Shown here piece after piece: positions 15,018 through 21,623 of a stretch of 22,427 bases of DNA (its first letter is position 1; each line of letters starts with the position of its first letter). A model generated the notes under the pieces. It did no database searches. It was not told where the DNA came from and saw only the letters and a program-made list of their open reading frames with translations. The translations under genes were made by a program, and so were the position numbers. Origin of the DNA: Microbacteriaceae bacterium (GTDB lineage Bacteria; Actinomycetota; Actinomycetes; Actinomycetales; Microbacteriaceae); assembly GCA_947447385.1 (NCBI GenBank), contig CANFKN010000004.1:1-22427 (forward strand). Reading direction: 5' to 3'.

Positions 15018-15500
15018 CTAGTCGCGAAGAACGGTGTCTAGATGTTCGCCAGCTGCGTCTTCATCGGTTGAACGTGCAAGAGCAAGCTCAGAAACCAAAA
15101 TCTGGCGAGCCTTGGCCAACATGCGCTTTTCACCGGCTGAAAGACCGCGGTCTTGGTCGCGACGCCAAAGGTCGCGAACGACCTCAGAAACCTTAACAAC
15201 ATCACCAGAAGCAAGCTTCTCAAGGTTTGCCTTGTAACGGCGTGACCAGTTAGTTGGCTCTTCGGTGAATTCAGCACGCAAAACGTCTTCGACCTGCTTG
15301 ACGCCAGCGGCGTCAATAACGTCGCGCACACCAACCATGTCAACGTTGTCGGCCGGCACCCAAATGGTGAGTTCGGTTTGTGAAACCTTGAGTTGCAAAT
15401 AAACTTTTGTCTCGCCGCGCAAGGTGCGGTCGGCAACCTCAACAATTAGGGCGGCACCATGGTGTGGATAAACGACGGTTTGTCCAACGTCAAAACGCAT
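15018..15500 (-). CDS. carD: CarD-family RNA polymerase-binding transcription regulator
   Basis: A 160-residue cytosolic protein almost the length of M. tuberculosis CarD. The N-terminal Tudor-like RNA polymerase interaction domain (about 1-55, FDVGQTVVYPHHGAALIVEV) binds the beta subunit. The helical C-terminal domain carries W85 (TNWSRRYKANLEKL), the residue that wedges into the upstream edge of the open promoter bubble in the mycobacterial protein. CarD stabilises open complexes, notably at rRNA promoters. An AAGGGA ribosome site is 6 bases before the ATG. The gene heads the operon with ispDF, cysS and rlmB and diverges from a lipoprotein gene, as in mycobacteria. Identification is strong. 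Confidence 0.96.
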   Translation of the reverse strand: MRFDVGQTVVYPHHGAALIVEVADRTLRGETKVYLQLKVSQTELTIWVPADNVDMVGVRDVIDAAGVKQVEDVLRAEFTEEPTNWSRRYKANLEKLASGDVVKVSEVVRDLWRRDQDRGLSAGEKRMLAKARQILVSELALARSTDEDAAGEHLDTVLRD

Positions 15501-15521
15501 GTGGAATCCCTTCAGAAACCA

Positions 15522-15529
15522 CTAGTTTA
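15522..15529. promoter_or_regulatory. carD -10 region within the symmetric octamer CTAGTTTA
   Basis: On the minus strand TAAACT preceded by TGG forms a TGn-extended -10 box, giving a carD start near 15517 and a leader of about 17 bases. On the plus strand the same octamer reads TAGTTT, another TANNNT -10. The identical octamer lies between gpmA and the methyltransferase gene. A -35 is not evident in either direction. Confidence 0.45.
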
Positions 15530-15554
15530 CCACAGAGCGCCAGATTTAAGGGGG

Positions 15555-15560
15555 TAAAAT
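15555..15560 (+). promoter_or_regulatory. -10 box of the lipoprotein gene
   Basis: TAAAAT matches five of six consensus bases. The start would be near 15567, giving a leader of about 28 bases that carries the strong AGGAGG ribosome site at 15585-15590. No convincing -35 box is seen. Confidence 0.5.
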
Positions 15561-15594
15561 AGAACAGCAGTATGCCCCGTGCGCAGGAGGAAAA

Positions 15595-16119
15595 ATGTTG
15601 GTTCGCAAGCTCGCAGTAGTAGCCGTTGCTTTGGCTTTGGTGTTGTCAGCCTCAGGTTGCAGCATGAGCAGAAACGTTGCTACCAAAGAGGTTTATGCCC
15701 CTAGCGACGGCAACCAGCTCGACGCCGGCCAGGTTCACGGCCGCAATCTTTTGGTTCTATCAGACGGCAAGAGTGCCTATTTGATCGGTTCACTGCTCAA
15801 CGACGGTGAAACCACAGCTTCTGCTCAAGTCTCAGTCGTTTCAGGCGCAACCGCTGCAATCACTCCATTCACCATTGAAGCTCGCAGCAAGGTTGACTTT
15901 GGTTATGGTTCAGGCACCACCGCGAGCGCAATCAAACTTGAAGGCGCTTTGCCAGCCGTGGGCAGCAACATTGAGGTTGAGCTTTATTTGAGCAACCCAA
16001 CCCCAGAGGCTTCAGCCACGGTTGCGGTGCAGGTTCTCGACGGCACGATTCCTACCTATGCAGAAATCATGACTGAACTTTTCGCAACCCCTGCGCCTGA
16101 GGCAACCCCAGGCAACTAA
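15595..16119 (+). CDS. Lipoprotein, LpqE-like by position
   Basis: A 174-residue predicted lipoprotein. A basic N terminus and hydrophobic stretch lead to a lipobox (LSASGC) with lipidated C22; the mature part is a beta-rich domain (about 45-150) without catalytic motifs, ending in an Ala/Pro/Thr-rich tail. It would be anchored on the outer face of the membrane. A perfect AGGAGG ribosome site precedes the ATG. The position, divergent from carD, equals that of the mycobacterial lipoprotein LpqE (Rv3584), and length is similar; homology by sequence could not be tested here. Function is unknown. A terminator separates it from regX3. Confidence 0.88.
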   Translation: MLVRKLAVVAVALALVLSASGCSMSRNVATKEVYAPSDGNQLDAGQVHGRNLLVLSDGKSAYLIGSLLNDGETTASAQVSVVSGATAAITPFTIEARSKVDFGYGSGTTASAIKLEGALPAVGSNIEVELYLSNPTPEASATVAVQVLDGTIPTYAEIMTELFATPAPEATPGN

Positions 16120-16129
16120 GCTTTCTAAC

Positions 16130-16177
16130 AAAAAAAACCCAGTCGCTCGTGCCAGATGCACGGTGACTGGGTTTTTT
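16130..16177. terminator. Bidirectional Rho-independent terminator
   Basis: An outer 7-bp stem (CCCAGTC / GACTGGG) encloses an inner 5-bp hairpin (CGTGC / GCACG) and is flanked by a run of A on the left and six T on the right. It separates the lipoprotein gene from regX3. Confidence 0.88.
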
Positions 16178-16187
16178 ATTGGACGGT

Positions 16188-16874
16188 CTAGACCTCGAAC
16201 TTATAGCCCAAGCCTCGCACGGTTAGTAGGTGCATCGGGCGAGCGGGGTCATCCTCGATTTTTGATCGGATGCGCTTGATGTGCACATCTAGGGTCTTAG
16301 TGTCACCGAAATAGTTTGAACCCCAAACGCGGTCGATGATCTGACCCCGTGTCAGCACTCGATTGACGTTTTCAAGCAAAAGCTCGAGCAACTCGAATTC
16401 TTTCAGCGGCATCGAAATCTTCTCGTCATGAACGAACACCTGGTGACGTTCGACATCCATGCGAACCGGGCCAGCCTCGAGGGTTCCATTAGTCGAAACC
16501 ACGGTTTGCGGTTCGATCTGGCGGCGCAGAACGGCCTTCATGCGCGCCAAAAGTTCGCGCTTCATATAAGGCTTAGTCACATAGTCATCGGCACCCATTT
16601 CGAGGCCAACAACTTTGTCGATTTCGTCATCTTTAGCAGTGAGCATGATGATTGGAACGTTCGAACTCTGTCGAATCACGCGGCAAACTTCGTTGCCACT
16701 GAGGCCCGGCAACATCAGGTCTAGCAAGATGATGTCTGCACCGAAGTCTTGAAAAGTTGAAACGGCTTTGTTTCCATCTTCGGCTTCAACGACGTCATAT
16801 CCTTCTTTTTGAAGCAAATAAACTAGCGGCTCGCGCAGCGAGGCTTCATCTTCAACAACGAGCACTCTTGTCAT
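16188..16874 (-). CDS. regX3: Response regulator RegX3 (PhoP-like, phosphate)
   Basis: A 228-residue OmpR-family regulator. The receiver domain has E8-D9, phospho-acceptor D52 (LLDLMLPG), T79 (MLTAKDD) and K101 in the RegX3-style YVTKPYMKRELLARMKAVLRR. The winged-helix domain (about 130-226) ends VRGLGYKFEV. In actinobacteria SenX3-RegX3 (PhoR-PhoP in Streptomyces) activates phosphate-starvation genes. It follows senX3 by 5 bp with an AAGGA ribosome site inside the end of senX3, so the pair is one operon. The gpmA and phoU neighbours support the assignment. Pst transporter genes, its expected targets, are not in the window. Confidence 0.93.
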   Translation of the reverse strand: MTRVLVVEDEASLREPLVYLLQKEGYDVVEAEDGNKAVSTFQDFGADIILLDLMLPGLSGNEVCRVIRQSSNVPIIMLTAKDDEIDKVVGLEMGADDYVTKPYMKRELLARMKAVLRRQIEPQTVVSTNGTLEAGPVRMDVERHQVFVHDEKISMPLKEFELLELLLENVNRVLTRGQIIDRVWGSNYFGDTKTLDVHIKRIRSKIEDDPARPMHLLTVRGLGYKFEV

Positions 16875-16879
16875 GCGGT

Positions 16880-18058
16880 TTAGTCCTTCTCTTCAGTTAG
16901 GTCATCGACAGTGTTGTCGGCGACCGGCAAACGAAGTGTGAATGTTGAACCTAACCCTGGTTGCGAAAAGATTCGCACCTCACCACGGTGGTTCATCGCA
17001 ACGTGCTTGACGATGCTCAACCCCAAACCTGTTCCCCCTGTTTGACGACTGCGCGAAGCGTCAACACGATAGAAACGCTCGAACACTCGCTCTTGTTCTT
17101 CGGCGGGAATTCCCACGCCGTTATCAGCCACTGAAATTTCAGCAACACCGTCAACGGTGCGCAGGCCGACACCCACCTGGCTGCCGTCTTCACTATAGAG
17201 AATGGCGTTTTCGATCAGGTTCTTCACTGCGGTTGAGAGCATCTCGTGGTCGCCATAGATCATGTGACCGCGGTGTGCGTCAACGCGAATGCGAATGTGT
17301 TTGTTTTCGGCCAAGAAGTGGTTGCGCTCAACGGCCTCTGCCACGACTGCGCTGAGGTCGATAAGTGACGCATTGGCAACAGTCTCTGCTGATTGCAATC
17401 TTGAAAGTTGAATGATGTCTTGAACCAAGCTGGCCAGTCGACTTGATTCACGCTGCAGGTTGGCTGCAAACTTTTTGACCATCACGGGGTCATCGACGGC
17501 GTCTTGAAGAGCCTCCGCTAACAAGCTAACCGCGCCAATCGGAGTTTTCAGCTCGTGAGAAATATTGGCAACGAAATCGCGCCTGGTCTCGTCGAGGCGT
17601 CTTGCCTCAGTTCGGTCGTCAACCAAGAGCATTACATAACGGCTGCCAAGGCGAGCTGCACGCGCGTGAACGAAAACAACTTCGCCACGAAGACCGGTGC
17701 TCAGCTCGGTGTCGATGTGCTCGGGCTCACCGCTCTCGCGAGCCTTATCAACTAGGTCAACAAGAGCGCTGTGAATCAAAAGTCGGTTCTGCACAAGGCC
17801 ATATGCTTGCGCACCCGTTGTTGCACGCAAAACCGTGTTGCTGCCGTCAAGAACCATGCCGGCCGTGGCCAACACGTCGAGAACTTCGGCAGCGCCATCG
17901 GGAATCGATTGCGTCTGAGTTGCGGTAAGCATTGCGAGGGCCGCTGACTTTCTGGTAGAAACTCGAACCGAAAACCATGTCAAAAGCGCGGCGATTGCTG
18001 GCAAGAAAATTGCAAGTAGAACCACCTGGCTGATGCTTAGGCTAACGATTGTGTTCAC
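16880..18058 (-). CDS. senX3: Sensor histidine kinase SenX3
   Basis: A membrane kinase with one N-terminal helix, a PAS-like cytoplasmic region, a HisKA domain with the phospho-acceptor in NISHELKTPIGAVS, and an ATP-binding domain (DNGVGIP, FERFYRVDASRSRQTGGTGLGLSIV). The longest frame begins with TTG at 18103 (407 residues, histidine at 183). GTG at 18058 is preferred here: TAGTGT lies 7 bases upstream as a -10 for a leaderless message, no ribosome site precedes any candidate, and the shorter form (392 residues) begins close to the membrane helix as the mycobacterial protein does. Almost no extracytoplasmic loop exists, so sensing is probably through PhoU and the phosphate importer. The start is uncertain; the function is well supported. 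Confidence 0.92.
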   Translation of the reverse strand: MNTIVSLSISQVVLLAIFLPAIAALLTWFSVRVSTRKSAALAMLTATQTQSIPDGAAEVLDVLATAGMVLDGSNTVLRATTGAQAYGLVQNRLLIHSALVDLVDKARESGEPEHIDTELSTGLRGEVVFVHARAARLGSRYVMLLVDDRTEARRLDETRRDFVANISHELKTPIGAVSLLAEALQDAVDDPVMVKKFAANLQRESSRLASLVQDIIQLSRLQSAETVANASLIDLSAVVAEAVERNHFLAENKHIRIRVDAHRGHMIYGDHEMLSTAVKNLIENAILYSEDGSQVGVGLRTVDGVAEISVADNGVGIPAEEQERVFERFYRVDASRSRQTGGTGLGLSIVKHVAMNHRGEVRIFSQPGLGSTFTLRLPVADNTVDDLTEEKD

Positions 18059-18121
18059 ATTGTTAACACTAAGTGATTGTTCCACGCCGATGAAGGTAAG
18101 CAATCTTGCAAAAAGCCCAAT

Positions 18122-18142
18122 TACTGCCGATTTAACGCAGTA
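18122..18142. repeat. Inverted repeat between senX3 and phoU
   Basis: TACTGC, nine bases, GCAGTA forms a perfect 6-bp inverted repeat followed on the plus strand by TTTTT. It lies in the divergent senX3/phoU region and could be an operator or a weak leader hairpin. Confidence 0.35.
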
Positions 18143-18152
18143 TTTTTGATTT

Positions 18153-18184
18153 GTTCACCAAGTAGCATCAAGCTAGTCGTGAAC
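18153..18184 (+). promoter_or_regulatory. Candidate Pho box upstream of phoU
   Basis: A perfect GTTCACC heptamer (18153-18159), the core of the Streptomyces PhoP box and close to the RegX3 half-site, lies 46 bp before the phoU ATG, with an inverted GTGAAC at 18179-18184. The 11-bp-spaced following units are poorly conserved. A second GTTCACA lies at 18053, just before the preferred senX3 start. Regulation by RegX3 is inferred. Confidence 0.35.
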
Positions 18185-18205
18185 CTGAAAAAAGGAGTGC
18201 AGTTT

Positions 18206-18856
18206 ATGCGCGAAGTATTTCAAACTGAGCTGAGCGATGTTCAAACCCGCTTGGTCGAGATCTCTGAGTCTGTGACTCACATTATGGAGAAAGCCTCGGA
18301 GGCTTTCTTGAAGAGTGACGTGACTTTAGCCGACGAAGCCATCGCACTTGCCGAGTCAAACGAGAGCCGTGCACTCGCACTGGACGAACTCGTGATTCGC
18401 ATTCTTGCTCGCCAGTCACCAGTTGCACGAGACCTTCGCATCTTGGTTTCAGCGCTTCGCATGAGCGCTTCCCTTGAGCGCATGGGTGCACTGGCCGGCC
18501 ACATTGCAGCAATCGCTCGCTATCGGTTCCCTGGTTCAGCGGTGCCAGCATCACTTCGCCCGACTTTTGAAGAAATGGGCCGCCTCGATGTTGAACTTGC
18601 TCGTCGTGTGAGCGTTTTGCTTAAGAACACAGACGTTGACCTAGCTCGCTTGATTCAAGCCGAAGATGCCCGCGTCGATGAACTTCACCGCAACGTCTTT
18701 GACATTGTGCTCGGCGATGACTGGAAAGAGAACGCGGTTTACACCGTTGACGTGACTCTAGCGAGCCGCTACTTCGAACGTTTCGCCGACCACGTTGTTG
18801 ACATCTCAACCAAAGTCAGCTACCTCACAACCGGCACCTGGCACGACGTCGAATAA
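18206..18856 (+). CDS. phoU: Phosphate signalling protein PhoU
   Basis: A 216-residue cytosolic protein made of two three-helix PhoU repeats. Conserved features include QSPVARDLR (70-78) and the metal-binding helices ERMGALAGHIAAIA (91-104) and ERFADHVVDIS (191-201). PhoU links the phosphate importer to the sensor kinase and keeps the regulon off when phosphate is plentiful. The ATG at 18206 is chosen because an AAAGGAG site lies 8 bases upstream and the sequence MREVFQTEL matches the family start; a longer frame from 18077 is rejected. It diverges from senX3 and ends at a strong terminator. A candidate Pho box precedes it. Confidence 0.96.
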   Translation: MREVFQTELSDVQTRLVEISESVTHIMEKASEAFLKSDVTLADEAIALAESNESRALALDELVIRILARQSPVARDLRILVSALRMSASLERMGALAGHIAAIARYRFPGSAVPASLRPTFEEMGRLDVELARRVSVLLKNTDVDLARLIQAEDARVDELHRNVFDIVLGDDWKENAVYTVDVTLASRYFERFADHVVDISTKVSYLTTGTWHDVE

Positions 18857-18865
18857 AACGCTTAA

Positions 18866-18904
18866 CAGAAAACGCCTCGACCATTGCGGTCGGGGCGTTT
18901 TCTG
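18866..18904. terminator. Rho-independent terminator between phoU and gpmA
   Basis: A 17-bp stem with one G-U pair and a 5-base loop (ATTGC) includes TTTT in its descending arm. It works for phoU on the plus strand; the ascending AAAA supports weaker use by gpmA on the minus strand. Confidence 0.85.
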
Positions 18905-18948
18905 TCTAAGTTCTTGCTGCACCAAATAGGTCTTGGGCTACCGATTGC

Positions 18949-19701
18949 CTACTTCTTGTTGCCTTGAGCTGCCACGGCAGCTGCGCCAGCGGCAGCAGCC
19001 TCCGGGTCGAGGTATTCGCCACCCTTGACGATTGGCTCAAAGTTTGAGTTCAGGCGATAGACCAAAGGAATGCCGGTCGGAATGTTTAGCTCGGCGATTT
19101 CTTCGTCAGACAGGCCATCTAAATGCTTAACCAGCGCGCGCAGTGAGTTGCCGTGAGCTGTGACAAGAACGGTCTTGCCTTCGGCTAGGTCAACTTTGAT
19201 CTCGTCGTTCCAAAGCGGCATCATGCGAACGAGCACATCTTTGAGGCACTCGGTCTTTGGAATGTTTGCACCGAGGTCGGCATAACGCTCGTCGTGAGCT
19301 TGTGAAAACTCGTTGTCGTCAGCGATCGGCGGTGGTGGCACGTCGAAGCTGCGGCGCCAGGTCTGAAACTGCTCTGCGCCATATTCAGCCAAAGTCTGAG
19401 CTTTGTCTTTGCCCTGAAGTGCGCCATAGTGACGCTCGTTTAGACGCCAGTCGCGCTTCACGTCGATCCAGCTGCGCTCGGCAGCGTTCAAGGCAATGTG
19501 CGCGGTGTTGATGGCACGCTTTAGGCGTGAGGTGTAAAGCAAAGTTGGCTTGATGCCAGATTCGGCGAGAAGTTCGCCGGCACGCTTGGCTTCGGCACGG
19601 CCCTGATCGCTAAGGTCAACATCAACCCAGCCGGTGAAAAGGTTTTCTTGGTTCCAAACGCTGTTGCCGTGGCGCAACAAAACAAGTGTGTATTCAGTCA
19701 T
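18949..19701 (-). CDS. gpmA: 2,3-bisphosphoglycerate-dependent phosphoglycerate mutase
   Basis: A 250-residue glycolytic and gluconeogenic enzyme interconverting 3- and 2-phosphoglycerate. The histidine phosphatase fold has R10-H11-G12 (LLRHGNSVWN) with phospho-acceptor H11, R62 (LKRAINTA), proton donor E89 (LNERHYGALQG) and H183 (TAHGNSLRAL). The C terminus is an Ala-rich tail. No Shine-Dalgarno sequence precedes the ATG; TAAACT lies 7 bases upstream, suggesting a leaderless message. Proximity to phoU and senX3-regX3 matches the gpm1-senX3-regX3 arrangement of mycobacteria. The identification is firm. Confidence 0.97.
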   Translation of the reverse strand: MTEYTLVLLRHGNSVWNQENLFTGWVDVDLSDQGRAEAKRAGELLAESGIKPTLLYTSRLKRAINTAHIALNAAERSWIDVKRDWRLNERHYGALQGKDKAQTLAEYGAEQFQTWRRSFDVPPPPIADDNEFSQAHDERYADLGANIPKTECLKDVLVRMMPLWNDEIKVDLAEGKTVLVTAHGNSLRALVKHLDGLSDEEIAELNIPTGIPLVYRLNSNFEPIVKGGEYLDPEAAAAGAAAVAAQGNKK

Positions 19702-19707
19702 AGTTGC

Positions 19708-19714
19708 TAGTTTA
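19708..19714. promoter_or_regulatory. Symmetric -10 element shared by gpmA and the methyltransferase gene
   Basis: The 18-bp gap between the two divergent starts contains TAGTTTA. On the plus strand TAGTTT, preceded by TGC (extended -10), lies 6 bases before the GTG. On the minus strand TAAACT lies 7 bases before the gpmA ATG. Both predicted start sites coincide with the start codons, and neither gene has a ribosome site, which fits leaderless transcription in both directions. Confidence 0.55.
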
Positions 19715-19719
19715 TTCGA

Positions 19720-20523
19720 GTGGCATCAAAAAAACCTGTGGGCACTGTTACCCGCGGAACAACCAACCCCAACCGCTTGCGGCGCATTGACCGCTATGTG
19801 GTCGCTCAGCGCGTGATGCGCACCGAAGCCACACCGATTTTAATTGACCTTGGATACGGTGCCTCTCCAATCACAGCTATTGAGCTGAGCGCTAGGGCTC
19901 GCGCGGTGAACCCTGCGGCCCAGGTCGTTGGCGTTGAGATCGAGCGTGAGCGGGTTGCGCGCGGCGTAGCTGTTGCCACCGACCAACTGCACTTTGCACT
20001 TGGTGGCTTCGAAGTGCCGCTGCCGAACCCACCCTTTGCTGCCAACCAAAAAGTTCACCTGATTCGTGCGTTCAACGTGCTCAGGCAATACAACGAGAGT
20101 GAAGTCGCCGGCGCTTGGGCTTTGATGTGCGGCAGGCTTGCGCCAAACGGTTTGCTCATCGAAGGCACCTGCGATGAAATCGGGCGCTTGGCCAGTTGGG
20201 TGACGCTAAGCCCTGAAGGCCCGCAAACGTTCACGATCAGCCTTCGGCTAAACGGGTTAGAGCTGCCAAGCAAGGTGGCGGAGCGCCTGCCTAAAGCTTT
20301 GATTCACCACAATTTGCCCGGCGAGAGCATCCACGAATATTTGCAGGCAATTGACGCTGCATGGCGCCTGCACGCGCCGCTAGCCACGTTTAGCGCGCAG
20401 CAACGTTGGGTCGCAACCTGCGAAACGCTGGTAACTCAAGGCTGGCCTATTGTGATTGACCGCAAACGTTGGCGGTTAGGTGAGTTGACGGTGGCTTGGA
20501 CTGCCGTCGAACCTGCTAAATAA
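19720..20523 (+). CDS. Class I SAM-dependent methyltransferase-like protein
   Basis: A 267-residue soluble protein starting with GTG, 18 bp from the divergent gpmA start. A Rossmann-like motif I is visible (LIDLGYGASPITAIEL, 41-56), followed by a strand ending in an acidic residue E73 (VVGVEIERE) expected to bind the ribose of S-adenosylmethionine. After a central FNVLRQYNESEV segment comes a strand/helix region (GLLIEGTCDEIGRLASWV), then a C-terminal part without a known motif. It is probably a methyltransferase of a conserved actinobacterial family with unknown substrate. The 3' end overlaps the end of the converging FUSC gene by 8 bp. The fold is moderately certain and function unknown. 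Confidence 0.75.
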   Translation: MASKKPVGTVTRGTTNPNRLRRIDRYVVAQRVMRTEATPILIDLGYGASPITAIELSARARAVNPAAQVVGVEIERERVARGVAVATDQLHFALGGFEVPLPNPPFAANQKVHLIRAFNVLRQYNESEVAGAWALMCGRLAPNGLLIEGTCDEIGRLASWVTLSPEGPQTFTISLRLNGLELPSKVAERLPKALIHHNLPGESIHEYLQAIDAAWRLHAPLATFSAQQRWVATCETLVTQGWPIVIDRKRWRLGELTVAWTAVEPAK

Positions 20524-21607
20524 TCGGCAGTTCGGCGCGGGCGTCTTCTTCGGCCATGCCGCTGGCGCACAGCAGGTCGATGAGCAGCGGGCGAAGCAAA
20601 AGCAACACGCTGGCCTCGCGCAGTTGATCTGCGATGCCGAAGCGCTTCGGGTCAAGCTGGTGCATCACCTCGAGCAAGAGTTCGCGTGCTTCGAGCATGC
20701 GCTGCGGTTCTTCGAGGCCCATCTTGAGAAGCAATGTGCCCTCGGCGATTTGTTCAATCAGTTGACCAAGGTAGGGCCGAGGTTTGGTGTCGCGAAGTAA
20801 AAAGTCAACGCGGCGCACGATTACGCGCAGGTTGCGAGTGGCGAGGTCCATGCCGCGCATGAGCCTCACCTGACCCGATAGTTCGTCGCGATATTTGCGC
20901 AAGAAGGGCGAGATGCGCGAAATCGCAATGGCGCTGTCGAGTGAGAGGCGCCAGTTGTCAACAAGTGGTTGCGTGCGGCGAACTTTGACCAAAGTAGCGT
21001 CGGCTGTCTTGACATCGAACTGCACCAGCGCCAACTTGAGGGCGTTTAGAACTTCAAGAAACGTGTCGAAAAGTTTGCCAGCATCAGAGTTAGCCAAACC
21101 TCTCGGGTCGCGCGGAATCAACGCTGTCACAACCAAAGCCATGGCAGCACCTAGAAGCGCATCGATGGTTTTGCTAAAAGCCAACTCGCCAGGTTGAATC
21201 AAAATGAAAACCAGCATCGACTGAATGCCGGCCGAAAGCGCAAAAGCTGAGCTGCCAGACATAAACCGAGCAATGAACAGACTGAGCATCAAGGTCACGC
21301 CGATTTGCCAAACGCCTGCGCCAATCAGGCTGAGCAAAAACTCGCTCACCAAAATGCCGGTGACCATTCCTACAGCGGTTTCAGCGACGCGGCGAGGGCG
21401 GGCATCACGGGTGAAGCCCAGAGCAGAAATCGTGACCGTCACCGAAAGCACCGGCATGGCATGGCCTAAACCAAAGTGGGCAATGGCAAAAGCCGCCATC
21501 GAGCCCAGCGTGATTTGCAAAATCGGAGCAACCGATTCGACAACGCGATGCGTTGATTCGCGCAGGCTCCAGTGCAGTTTGGGCGGCTTGATTCGAGGCA
21601 TGTTCAT
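20516..21607 (-). CDS. FUSC / aromatic acid exporter-family membrane protein
   Basis: A 363-residue protein with about six membrane helices in the first half (about 28-46, 50-66, 76-97, 99-116, 120-138, 147-164) ending at PRDPRG, then a helical cytoplasmic domain of about 190 residues. This layout and the APILQITLGSMAAFAIAH and RPRRVAETAVGMVTGI stretches fit the FUSC/ArAE family, some members of which export aromatic acids; the substrate here is unknown. The start could be ATG 21607 or ATG 21601 (MNMPRI); the TAGG site is better spaced for the second. It follows the YgfZ gene by 16 bp and is probably cotranscribed. The stop overlaps the end of the converging methyltransferase gene. Confidence 0.85.
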   Translation of the reverse strand: MNMPRIKPPKLHWSLRESTHRVVESVAPILQITLGSMAAFAIAHFGLGHAMPVLSVTVTISALGFTRDARPRRVAETAVGMVTGILVSEFLLSLIGAGVWQIGVTLMLSLFIARFMSGSSAFALSAGIQSMLVFILIQPGELAFSKTIDALLGAAMALVVTALIPRDPRGLANSDAGKLFDTFLEVLNALKLALVQFDVKTADATLVKVRRTQPLVDNWRLSLDSAIAISRISPFLRKYRDELSGQVRLMRGMDLATRNLRVIVRRVDFLLRDTKPRPYLGQLIEQIAEGTLLLKMGLEEPQRMLEARELLLEVMHQLDPKRFGIADQLREASVLLLLRPLLIDLLCASGMAEEDARAELPII

Positions 21608-21623
21608 GGGCCTAAACCAACCG

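Noticed and set aside
18077..18205. 43-residue N-terminal extension of PhoU
   Set aside because: The ATG at 18206 has an AAAGGAG site and matches the family start; the extension has no conserved sequence.
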